Below are positions 1 through 6,958 of a DNA stretch of 15,434 nucleotides, one piece after another. The notes below the pieces were generated by a model, which saw only the letters and a list, made by a program, of their open reading frames with translations, was not told the DNA's origin and did not search any database. The stretch covers positions 1-15,434 of the forward strand of contig CALFXE010000208.1 of the NCBI GenBank assembly GCA_937927845.1. Reading direction: 5' to 3'. Position numbers and translations under genes: made by a program. Origin of the DNA: an uncultured Paludibacter sp. Its GTDB lineage: Bacteria; Bacteroidota; Bacteroidia; Bacteroidales; Paludibacteraceae. Each line of letters opens with the position of its first letter. The stretch's first letter is position 1.

Positions 1-30
1 TCTTAAAGTTTGAAAGGGGAAAAAAATATA

Positions 31-198
31 TCAACCGAGAAAATCCGCTGATCCCATTATTCCGCCACAGAATATCCCTAATAAAAAGAGAATTCCGGTT
101 AAAGAATTCTCCTGAAGCATAATTTGTCCAATTCCTTTTAATAAAGGATGAAAAAAAGATATAGCTATTTTGTTGTTATAAATTGAATTTCTTCTCAC
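31..198 (-). pseudogene. Truncated urea-transporter-like membrane segment
   Basis: A 55-residue reading frame opens with GTG, which overlaps the TAG stop of the preceding lipoprotein frame (TAGTG), and ends at TGA. The middle reads FFHPLLKGIGQIMLQ, then ENSLTGILFLLGIF, then a glycine-rich stretch. The GIGQ(I/V)M-Q-N-xLTGxLFLxGIF pattern is what I recall from the N-terminus of bacterial urea transporters, just before and into the first membrane helix. A full urea transporter is about 300 residues, so this would be only a stub. I saw no clear continuation in another frame within the last 30 bases before the window edge. It could be a pseudogene, a frameshifted gene whose remainder lies outside the window, or an unrelated small membrane protein. 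The family assignment is from memory of the motif only. Confidence 0.4.
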
Positions 199-638
199 TA
201 CTTTTTAATAATACTAATAAGATTTTCAACAGGCATTACAGTGTCTTGTGTTGTATCATAAACATACTCAACATGAATAGTAACCTCATCGCCTTCTTTT
301 AAATTCTTAATTATCGGAACATAAGGCATTTCAAGTTCATTTTTATAATAATCACTAATTAAAACTTGATAATTCTCTAATTTTTCTGTACCTGACTGTC
401 CGTTTACAACAAAGTCTATATACTTTAAAACTTTAAATTTAGCCATATCACCCGAACTACCACATTTATCCGGACACAAGCTTGTCATTCCAATACAAGT
501 GTGAAATTAAGTTCCTTCATAAACCGCAGTAAACACATGAGTAGATGTAAAGGGCTTCTTTAAATTTGATTTTTGTGTACAACCAACTACAAACATCATC
601 CCGATGATTGCAGCAAAGAAAATAATTTTTTTTGTCAT
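198..638 (-). pseudogene. Lipoprotein gene interrupted by one in-frame stop codon
   Basis: From the ATG at 636-638 the frame reads MTKKIIFFAAIIGMMFVVGC, a lipoprotein signal peptide with lipobox VVGC and the lipidated cysteine at residue 20. After 43 residues it meets a TAA at 507-509. The same frame then continues without another stop for 102 codons: FHTCIG, then MTSLCPDKCGSSGD (the next ATG is at 486-488), ending at 198. The two halves join naturally as ...VYEGT-stop-FHTCIGMTSLCPDKCG..., so one base change in a sense codon (for example Tyr TAT/TAC to TAA) explains the break. The intact product would be a secreted lipoprotein of about 146 residues with a CxGMTSLCPDxCG cysteine motif of unknown function. 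Alternatively the downstream ATG makes a 96-residue cytoplasmic fragment, which seems unlikely to be functional. A promoter is visible upstream, so it may still be transcribed. Confidence 0.75.
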
Positions 639-652
639 ATTATGCTTTTTGT

Positions 653-685
653 GCAAAGATATATTTTTAAGAGATATTCAGCAAA
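653..685 (-). promoter_or_regulatory. Bacteroidetes-type promoter of the lipoprotein pseudogene
   Basis: Read on the minus strand, TTTG at 685-682 is followed after 20 bases by TATCTTTGC (661-653). This matches the Bacteroidetes -33 TTTG / -7 TAnnTTTG pattern with the expected 19-21 base spacing. The lipoprotein ATG at 638 lies about 15 bases downstream, so the leader would be very short. Confidence 0.6.
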
Positions 686-740
686 TTTCATTTTAGATTA
701 AAGATAACTATTTTTTAAATTATAATAAAAAATTACCGTT

Positions 741-3700
741 TTATTTATGAATATCATCAGCTAACATTTTTGCTTGTGCAAGTACTGTATCAACTGCTTT
801 TTCTTGCAAATCGGGTGGATATCCAAACTTTCTCAAGATACGTCTCACATTACGTCTTAGGGTAGCTTGTACGCTTTCTTTAATCGTCCAATCAATGGTT
901 GTACTATTTCTTACTGTCTTTAAAAGCTCTTGAGCGATGTGTTTCAATATTTCATCACCTAAAATAGCTACCGCACTATTATTAACTTCCAAAGCAGTAT
1001 AAAACGCATATTCTCTGTAATCTAAACCTAATTTTTCTCCTCGTAAATCAGCTTCTTTCATTTGTTTAGCGAAAGGTATCAACACTTTCTCTAAAAACTC
1101 AACTGTATCTATCATACCATTATGATAACGCTTAATCGCATCTTCAAGCATCTCAGAGAATTTCTTACTCTCAACTAAATTAATTTTGGTCCGTTGTCTG
1201 ATTTCATCTTTTAAAAGTTTTTTCAACAACTCAACAGCTAAATTCTTATGTGGTAAATCCTTCAATTCCTCTAAAAATTGTTCATCTAAAATCTCAATAT
1301 TAGGTTTTTTAAGTCCAGCAGCATCAAAAATATCAATTACATTATCAGCAGTTATGGCTTCTGATATGATTTGTTTGATAGCCGTTTCCATTTCTTCATC
1401 TGTTTTACCACACTCATTACGGTCAGATATTTTCATTAATCTTGATTTAATAGCTTGAAAAAGAGCAACATCATCACGAATAGCCATTGCCTTTTCGTGA
1501 GGAATAGAAATGGCAAAAGCTTTTAATAAATTCTTAGTGTTTTCAACAAAACTTTGTTCTCCATTTTCTTGGCTGAAAATATAATCCACAATAATAGGGA
1601 TGAATTTCAGTTTTTCTTCAGGAAAAAGAGAGAAAAATTTTCTCCAATCGAAATGCCTAAGCTGATAATCAATAGCCTCGTGTAACTCTAACATTTTAGC
1701 AACAGCTACCTCCTGATCTAAAGTTGGTTGCCCTTCTCCACCATTAGCTGTATAGTCGGCTAAAGCTATCTTTAATTCTTGTGCAATACCTAAATAATCG
1801 ACAATCAAACCACCTTCTTTCCCTTCTGTGAACACACGATTAACACGTGCAATGGCTTGCATTAAATTATGTCCACGCATGGGTTTATCAACATAGAGTG
1901 TATGTAAACAAGGAGCATCAAAGCCAGTCAGCCACATATCTCGAACAATTGCCAACTTTAAGCTGTCTTCAGGATCTTTCAAACGATCTCCAATATCTTT
2001 ACGCCGCTGTTTATTACGAATATGAGCTTGCATGGACAAAGGATCGCTGCTACTACCTGTCATTACTACTTTGATTGTTCCAGTTTTATCATCCTCGGAA
2101 TGCCAATCGGGGCGGATTTGAATGATTGCGTTGTACAATTCGACACATATTCTACGACTCATACACACTATCATTGCTTTACCATCTAACACACTATTGC
2201 GTTGTTCAAAATGATATATGATATCTTGGGCTATCTTCTCAATACGATTTGGATTTCCAACGATGGCTTCTAAACGAGTCCATTTTGCACGCATTTGTTG
2301 ACGATTACTTAACTCTTCACTTTCTGTCAACTCTTCAAACTGTTCATCAATATTGACCTTTTCATTATCATCAAAATGAACTTTTGCTAAACGACTTTCA
2401 TAGAATATAGGTACGGTAGCTTTATCTTTTACAGCCTGTTGAATGTCATATATATCCACATAATTACCAAAAACAGCTTGTGTATTTTTATCTGTGGTTT
2501 CGATGGGTGTACCTGTAAACCCAATAAAAGTTGCATTAGGAAGTGCATCCCGAAGATGTTTTGCAAAGCCATCAATAAAATCATATTGACTTCTATGAGC
2601 TTCATCCGCTATTACAACTATATTTTTTCGTTCGCTTACCGCTTTAATATCAGCACCTATATATTCAACGGGAGGAGAACTAAGCACGTTAGTATCTTCC
2701 GGTGAAACTATATCAGATATAGTCGGCATAAACTTTTGAATGGTTGTAAAAACAATTCCACCCGAAGCAACTTGAAGTAATTGGCGTAATTCTACACGAC
2801 TTTCCGCTTTTTGAGGTTCTTGCCGCAAGAGTTGTTGGCAATTAGTAAAAGTATCATGTAGTTGTTCATCTAAATCATTTCTATCCGTAAGCAAAACTAA
2901 AGTCGGATTTTCCATGCGTGGGTCTATTATCAGTTTACCTGAAAAGAAGACCATACTTAAACTTTTACCGCTCCCTTGAGTATGCCACACAACACCACCT
3001 CTACCATCACCACTATAACCACTTGCAATGACCGTACTTTCAACCGCTTTATTCACAGCATAATATTGATGATAGGCTGCAACTTTTTTTGAAATTTTTT
3101 CCTCCTCTTTTTCAAAAACAATAAAATGTCGAATAATATCTAACAAAGTAGTTTTATTCAACATACCATAAAACATAACTTCCATTTGAGGCAAAAGCTC
3201 ATCCGCAGTAGCTTGTCCATCTTTGGTTTTCCATGTCATAAAACGCCCGTAACCGCTTGTAAGAGAACCGCATTTTGCATCCCACCCATCACTGATAATC
3301 AATAGCTCATTATATTGAAATAATGATGGAATGGTATGTTTATAGGTTTGTAATTGATTAAAAGCCGATTTGACAGTTGCATTTTCATCCACAGCATTTT
3401 TCAGCTCTATCACCACCAAAGGCAAGCCATTTACAAACAGAATTATATCCGGTCGTTTGTTTTGATTATTTTCAATGATAGTAAACTGATTTACTGCCAA
3501 AAACTCATTCTTTTCAGGAGAATTGAAATCAACAACATACACCTTTTCGCCTCGAATACCGTCTGGTGTACGAGTTTCCACATCCACCCCTTCGGTAAGA
3601 TATCGATGAAAAGTTTCGTTATTTAATAATAGATTAGGACTATCAGCACGCAATACTTTTTTCAGAGCATCTTCCTTTGCATCTTGTGAAAGCGTCGGAT

Positions 3701-3875
3701 TAAGTTTATCAATAGCATCACGCAAACGAGTTATCAACACCACCTCATTATATTGTCTTTCAGGATGGTCGCCATCAGGAGAGATATCCGTACCCAACAC
3801 ATAATCATACCCCATATTTTGAAGATATGAAAGGGCGATATCTTCAATTTGGTTTTCGGTAATGGTGTTTTTCAT
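741..3875 (-). CDS. hsdR: Type I restriction enzyme, R subunit (HsdR)
   Basis: This is the motor and nuclease subunit. It joins two HsdM and one HsdS, translocates unmethylated DNA using ATP and cuts it at a distance. The N-terminal PD-(D/E)xK nuclease is visible as RPDIILF (D143), ELK (E157, K159) and Q174-xxx-Y178. The SF2 helicase follows: Walker A TQGSGKS (299-305), DEAH (424-427), FTGTP (453-457), TGFDAP (650-655) and QAIARVNR (673-680). The C-terminal third is helical, as expected for the assembly domain. At 1044 residues it is close to EcoR124I HsdR. No break or missing catalytic residue was seen. The start ATG directly follows the stop of the PIN gene with no gap, so it is probably translationally coupled. 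It is the last gene of the operon, with about 100 AT-rich bases and no clear terminator after it. Confidence 0.97.
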   Translation of the reverse strand: MKNTITENQIEDIALSYLQNMGYDYVLGTDISPDGDHPERQYNEVVLITRLRDAIDKLNPTLSQDAKEDALKKVLRADSPNLLLNNETFHRYLTEGVDVETRTPDGIRGEKVYVVDFNSPEKNEFLAVNQFTIIENNQNKRPDIILFVNGLPLVVIELKNAVDENATVKSAFNQLQTYKHTIPSLFQYNELLIISDGWDAKCGSLTSGYGRFMTWKTKDGQATADELLPQMEVMFYGMLNKTTLLDIIRHFIVFEKEEEKISKKVAAYHQYYAVNKAVESTVIASGYSGDGRGGVVWHTQGSGKSLSMVFFSGKLIIDPRMENPTLVLLTDRNDLDEQLHDTFTNCQQLLRQEPQKAESRVELRQLLQVASGGIVFTTIQKFMPTISDIVSPEDTNVLSSPPVEYIGADIKAVSERKNIVVIADEAHRSQYDFIDGFAKHLRDALPNATFIGFTGTPIETTDKNTQAVFGNYVDIYDIQQAVKDKATVPIFYESRLAKVHFDDNEKVNIDEQFEELTESEELSNRQQMRAKWTRLEAIVGNPNRIEKIAQDIIYHFEQRNSVLDGKAMIVCMSRRICVELYNAIIQIRPDWHSEDDKTGTIKVVMTGSSSDPLSMQAHIRNKQRRKDIGDRLKDPEDSLKLAIVRDMWLTGFDAPCLHTLYVDKPMRGHNLMQAIARVNRVFTEGKEGGLIVDYLGIAQELKIALADYTANGGEGQPTLDQEVAVAKMLELHEAIDYQLRHFDWRKFFSLFPEEKLKFIPIIVDYIFSQENGEQSFVENTKNLLKAFAISIPHEKAMAIRDDVALFQAIKSRLMKISDRNECGKTDEEMETAIKQIISEAITADNVIDIFDAAGLKKPNIEILDEQFLEELKDLPHKNLAVELLKKLLKDEIRQRTKINLVESKKFSEMLEDAIKRYHNGMIDTVEFLEKVLIPFAKQMKEADLRGEKLGLDYREYAFYTALEVNNSAVAILGDEILKHIAQELLKTVRNSTTIDWTIKESVQATLRRNVRRILRKFGYPPDLQEKAVDTVLAQAKMLADDIHK

Positions 3876-4400
3876 TTAATTGTACAATAGTGCGGGATTT
3901 GCAGTTAGAATATCAATATCAGCAGCTTTAAAATCTTTGTCATTAGTCAATAATATACAATTATTATCTTTACAGACTTTTAGTATCGCTTTATCCACAA
4001 AATCAAGAGTATCTATGTTCAGAAATGAATGCACTTCATCTTTTGAAAAGGCTTTGTCAATAAAATGGAAACGATTAAGAATATCATTTTCTACTACTTT
4101 ATAAATATCTTTTATAGCATCTTTTCCTTCCTGACTATCTCTAAATTCTTTAAATTTGAGAGCAGGTTGCAATTTTACATGTTCATATCTTATGACTCTA
4201 TTGATAACCTCAGATATAACCAGAAAATCAACACATAATTTATTCCGTTGACGAAGTAGTTGGGCAAATGCGGAAGCATATTTATTTTGCCAGTTGACAG
4301 ACCCTGTTGGCCAAAATAAATAAATTAAGACGTTTGCATCCAAAAAAACATCTCGTCCTTGCAATTGTGCAATGCTATTTAAACTATATTTTACGGCCAT
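3876..4400 (-). CDS. PIN-domain ribonuclease embedded in the type I R-M operon
   Basis: The 174-residue protein is a PIN-fold nuclease, a metal-dependent RNase family common in VapC-type toxins. The acidic active-site residues can all be placed: D21 in FLDANVLIY, E64 in VISEVINRV, D133/D136 in TLDFVDKAIL, and D154/D156 in LTNDKDF. It is somewhat longer than a typical VapC (about 130 residues). No VapB-like DNA-binding antitoxin lies next to it; its upstream partner is the STAS-like protein, 3 bases away, and hsdR starts immediately after its stop. This arrangement suggests its activity is controlled by the STAS-like/ATPase pair, or by the restriction complex itself, not by a classical antitoxin. 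That it is an RNase follows from the family; the target (tRNA, rRNA or mRNA) cannot be read from the sequence. Confidence 0.88.
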   Translation of the reverse strand: MAVKYSLNSIAQLQGRDVFLDANVLIYLFWPTGSVNWQNKYASAFAQLLRQRNKLCVDFLVISEVINRVIRYEHVKLQPALKFKEFRDSQEGKDAIKDIYKVVENDILNRFHFIDKAFSKDEVHSFLNIDTLDFVDKAILKVCKDNNCILLTNDKDFKAADIDILTANPALLYN

Positions 4401-4403
4401 ACT

Positions 4404-4751
4404 CTAATCCTCCAAGATTTCGTTTATACTGTGTTGCATGGCTTCCGGGTCTTTAAAATATAATTTAGCTGTATCCACAACACGCTTTAAAGACACAATA
4501 CCAGAATCAGAAATATCAGACACACTCAGATTTTCTTTTATAAATTCCTCCGTATAGTCTTTATAAAGCTGACCAACGGCAGTATTTAAAAATGCTGTTG
4601 TTAACATTTCTATATTCTGAAAAGATATATTAACCTTTTGTTTATCAGTAAATGCTTTTGTAATCGAATTAAATATCTTTTGACCGTCTTCTGCTTCGAC
4701 TGCATAAACATCACCAATTAAATTGACAATTTGTATTTGTAGTGGTTCCAT
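4404..4751 (-). CDS. STAS-like domain protein (DUF4325 family)
   Basis: This 115-residue soluble protein shows the DUF4325 pattern: a central NISFQNIEMLTTAFLN (41-56), followed by the AVGQLY helix (58-63) and a later LKRVVDTAKLYF (88-99). DUF4325 is described as STAS-like, that is, related in fold to anti-anti-sigma factors of the SpoIIAA/RsbV type. Position 52 is Thr where classical anti-anti-sigma factors often carry a phosphorylatable Ser, which may or may not be meaningful. It lies 4 bases after the GHKL ATP-binding gene and 3 bases before the PIN gene. The pairing with a GHKL ATPase mirrors kinase/anti-anti-sigma partner-switch pairs. No sigma factor is nearby, so any switching would act on another partner, plausibly the PIN nuclease. 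The function is inferred. Confidence 0.8.
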   Translation of the reverse strand: MEPLQIQIVNLIGDVYAVEAEDGQKIFNSITKAFTDKQKVNISFQNIEMLTTAFLNTAVGQLYKDYTEEFIKENLSVSDISDSGIVSLKRVVDTAKLYFKDPEAMQHSINEILED

Positions 4752-4755
4752 AATT

Positions 4756-5619
4756 TTAAAATATATCGTTTATATTTATTTCGCTTTTTAATGAATAATT
4801 ATATGGGTCGTTAGTTTTGAATTGCAAATTTACAATAGTTCCAGGAAATCTACCTACGAATCGTTTTAAAATAACTCCATTTGCTTCAAACTGATAAAAA
4901 CCATCATCACTAATAATCTGAAATTTTCCTTTGTTTTTAGCAATAAACTCACTTAACACTGCTAATCCTATTCCCCCCGGAATTCCAATTTTGGTTGTTT
5001 TTCTATCCTGAACTGCCCAATTGATAGCTTCTTCTGAACTCAAGTTCCAGTTAAATCTTCTGTTTACTTTTTCCTTAAATCCAATCCCTGTATCAACAAT
5101 AGTAAATTCTATTTTGTTTTTATTGGGAAAAAACTGTCCGCATGTGTAAATATGGGTCGTTTCACTATGTATTTGTGCATTCACAAATATTTCATAAATG
5201 GCCTCAATAATTTTTTCTTTCACTCCTGCCGACATTCTGGGTAAATCGGCTACATGCGTATTGAGTAATTCTTCAATTACATAGGATTTAAAAAACTTAC
5301 CATCAGTTGGTTTGAGTTTTTGAAATTTTATTGTTGTGCCATAGATATCAACGGCTCTTTTACGACCATAGAATGTAAGAAAATCGTTTTTTGAAAGTAT
5401 TGATTCTACATCGCCTCTAATATAGTCAAAATTAATTGTATTAAATCCGTCCGATAACAAATCCAGCACAGCACCCAAAGCAGCACTCATATTAGCAGAA
5501 AAAAAGCCACAAAGCTCAACAGATATCTCCGAAAATACTTTATTGCTATTTTCATTATACAACGAGATTAGGCTTTGATAGCTTTCAAAAGAGTTATCTA
5601 TGGTAAATAATTTGCTCAT
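4756..5619 (-). CDS. GHKL-type ATP-binding protein (anti-sigma/histidine-kinase-like ATPase)
   Basis: The 287-residue protein has a C-terminal Bergerat (HATPase) fold: N-box EIFVNAQIHS (143-152, N147), G1 box DTGIG (176-180), G2 box GGIGLAVL (215-222) and FPGTIVNLQF near 258-267. It lacks a histidine phosphoacceptor domain, a sensor domain and membrane helices. The N-terminal part (about 30-110, with FFSANMSAALGAVLDLL and ILSKNDFLTFYG) resembles a degenerate STAS-like domain, which I offer tentatively. Its ATG overlaps the hsdS stop by 4 bases (ATGA), so its translation is tied to hsdS. Together with the following STAS-like gene it resembles an anti-sigma/anti-anti-sigma pair. Here it probably regulates an output inside the defence operon; being an Hsp90/MutL-like ATPase is less likely given the size and neighbours. 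Confidence 0.82.
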   Translation of the reverse strand: MSKLFTIDNSFESYQSLISLYNENSNKVFSEISVELCGFFSANMSAALGAVLDLLSDGFNTINFDYIRGDVESILSKNDFLTFYGRKRAVDIYGTTIKFQKLKPTDGKFFKSYVIEELLNTHVADLPRMSAGVKEKIIEAIYEIFVNAQIHSETTHIYTCGQFFPNKNKIEFTIVDTGIGFKEKVNRRFNWNLSSEEAINWAVQDRKTTKIGIPGGIGLAVLSEFIAKNKGKFQIISDDGFYQFEANGVILKRFVGRFPGTIVNLQFKTNDPYNYSLKSEININDIF

Positions 5620-6839
5620 CCTTTTACTTTTATCTCCCCACTCATCAACTTCGGCAATAAAGCATTGCGGGTTTGAGTGAGGGTTTGGATTTGATATTGG
5701 TTTTCCAATATTTTTTCATACAATGGCGTAATTAACTTTTCAAATTTCTTAATTATTTTTTCATCAGGAATTACTACTTCCATTTCCTGAAAAGTTTTGG
5801 TTGTTATAGTATCAAATACAGTTCCGTATGAGAATGCCCTCATCATTAACACCATATTTTCAATCATAAGAAACAAGAAGTAGTCATCATCAGAATTAGA
5901 TTTTAAACCATAATTTGATTGACTTATAGTCATACCCTTTGAGAGAATACAGAAGTTTCCAACTGTTCCTCTAGCTGAAATTATAGTTGTAAATTTTGGT
6001 AGAAGCTTTGCTGCACTTTTCTTAACACCTAACTCTGTAATTGTTTTTTCAGTCTCAATTATAAATTGATTATTACTGTTTGTAATATCTTTTGCTGAAA
6101 TCCAACTTATTTGACCACCCCAAAAATCAGGTTCGCTTGTTCTTGGTGTGCCACCACTTAATAAAGTTGCTATTTCTAGTATGTTTCCCATTCTCCACCC
6201 TTTCGGCAATCCATCTACCAACTCGCCATCAAATCCCGGAAAATTAAAAATCCTTTGTCCTGAGCTTGTCGAAGGAACAAACCACTCTTTAAAAATAGCT
6301 TGTGCCATAGCTTCCAAAGTTTGGTTCATTTGTAGGTTGAGTTCTATTTTGTCGTCTAAGGAAGAAAGAATGGCTGCGATTTGGGTTTGGGTGGTAAGGT
6401 CGGGTGCTTGAATTTCTAATTCCTCTAAAGCAGATTTTTCTACACGTTGTCTGCCCGAAGTGCCTGTCATCATCTGAATAGCGTTATTTCTTACAAATTC
6501 AGAACGTGATAAATAATAGACAAAATCAGAATTGGATATATTTTCTTTTCCCCTAAATACTAAAAATTCAGTTGAACCAAAGCCAACATTATTATCAAGA
6601 TTTTTTACTTGACAAATTTTACCGTTTTCCAAACAAGGTGTAATCCTCGCAAACAATGTATCACCATTTTGAAATTTTGAACCACCTTTCAATTCTTTTT
6701 TTACAGAGGGAGAAACATACCTTAATGAAGTATCTAAATCTTTCATTTCAACAAAAGAATATTCATTTCCCTGTTTTAAAGAAATTTTTGGATTTATTTC
6801 TGCAACCTCCCCCAATTTATATGTTTTCCATTCGCTCAT
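5616..6839 (-). CDS. hsdS: Type I restriction-modification specificity subunit (HsdS)
   Basis: HsdS reads the bipartite target sequence for both methylation and restriction. The 407 residues show two target recognition domains and two conserved repeats. TRD1 is about 1-150 and TRD2 about 215-365 (it begins at GWRMGNILEIATLLSGGTPR). The central coiled coil is about 150-188 (TQTQIAAILSSLDDKIELN) and the C-terminal one about 365-407 (ENQYQIQTLTQTRNALLPKL). It is full length and single copy, with no inverted partial hsdS copies that would suggest phase variation. The linker after the first coiled coil carries a 24-bp repeat element translated as PSTSSGQR (189-196), where other HsdS proteins usually have a short acidic/aromatic linker. 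The gene starts 119 bases after the DUF262 gene and overlaps the ATPase gene by 4 bases. The recognition sequence cannot be deduced by eye. Confidence 0.95.
   Translation of the reverse strand: MSEWKTYKLGEVAEINPKISLKQGNEYSFVEMKDLDTSLRYVSPSVKKELKGGSKFQNGDTLFARITPCLENGKICQVKNLDNNVGFGSTEFLVFRGKENISNSDFVYYLSRSEFVRNNAIQMMTGTSGRQRVEKSALEELEIQAPDLTTQTQIAAILSSLDDKIELNLQMNQTLEAMAQAIFKEWFVPSTSSGQRIFNFPGFDGELVDGLPKGWRMGNILEIATLLSGGTPRTSEPDFWGGQISWISAKDITNSNNQFIIETEKTITELGVKKSAAKLLPKFTTIISARGTVGNFCILSKGMTISQSNYGLKSNSDDDYFLFLMIENMVLMMRAFSYGTVFDTITTKTFQEMEVVIPDEKIIKKFEKLITPLYEKILENQYQIQTLTQTRNALLPKLMSGEIKVKG
6252..6275 (-). repeat. 24-bp palindromic repeat inserted in frame in hsdS
   Basis: On the minus strand the element begins CCTTCGACAAGCTCAGG and ends GACAAAGG. 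The arms CCTTCGAC and GACAAAGG form an imperfect inverted repeat (6 of 8 bases pair). It is exactly eight codons and encodes PSTSSGQR in the HsdS linker. I recognise this word as a short dispersed repeat found in many bacterial genomes, both between and inside genes; that is from memory and not checked here. Only one copy was seen in this window. Confidence 0.55.
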
Positions 6840-6958
6840 AGCCTGAATAGCTTTTTACTTTTCGTTTTATTATAAAAGGATAAACTTACATACTGATTAT
6901 CAATAGTTTAGTTCTTTTTATTTTCAATTTCCTTTTTCATTTGTATTTTTGGAATATC
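6840..6958 (-). other. Longest intergenic gap within the R-M operon
   Basis: This 119-base AT-rich stretch lies between the DUF262 gene and hsdS, while all other junctions from hsdM to hsdR are -4 to 10 bases. I see no convincing TAnnTTTG promoter, terminator hairpin or RNA structure. It may be a scar of insertion of the DUF262 gene between hsdM and hsdS, or may hold a weak internal promoter. Confidence 0.4.

Noticed and set aside
2439..2705. Plus-strand open frame inside hsdR (with similar ones at 1186-1458, 1847-2074, 3354-3626)
   Set aside because: Antisense shadows of the well-supported hsdR helicase gene, rich in Cys, Ile and Tyr and without recognisable motifs.
3876..4751. Classical VapBC toxin-antitoxin pair (PIN plus upstream small gene)
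   Set aside because: The upstream small protein matches the STAS-like DUF4325 pattern and has no AbrB, ribbon-helix-helix or Phd-type DNA-binding features expected of a VapB.
6148..6411. Plus-strand open frame opposite hsdS, containing CPELVEG
   Set aside because: It is the reverse reading of the hsdS coding region and the 24-bp repeat; no independent support.
5616..6839. Phase-variable (shufflon-like) hsdS locus
   Set aside because: Only one hsdS is present, with no second partial copy, no inverted repeats of its recognition domains and no recombinase in the window.
6908..6940. Ten-residue minus-strand frame MKKEIENKKN in the gap before hsdS
   Set aside because: Too short and low in complexity; no sign of coding beyond an ATG in A-rich DNA.
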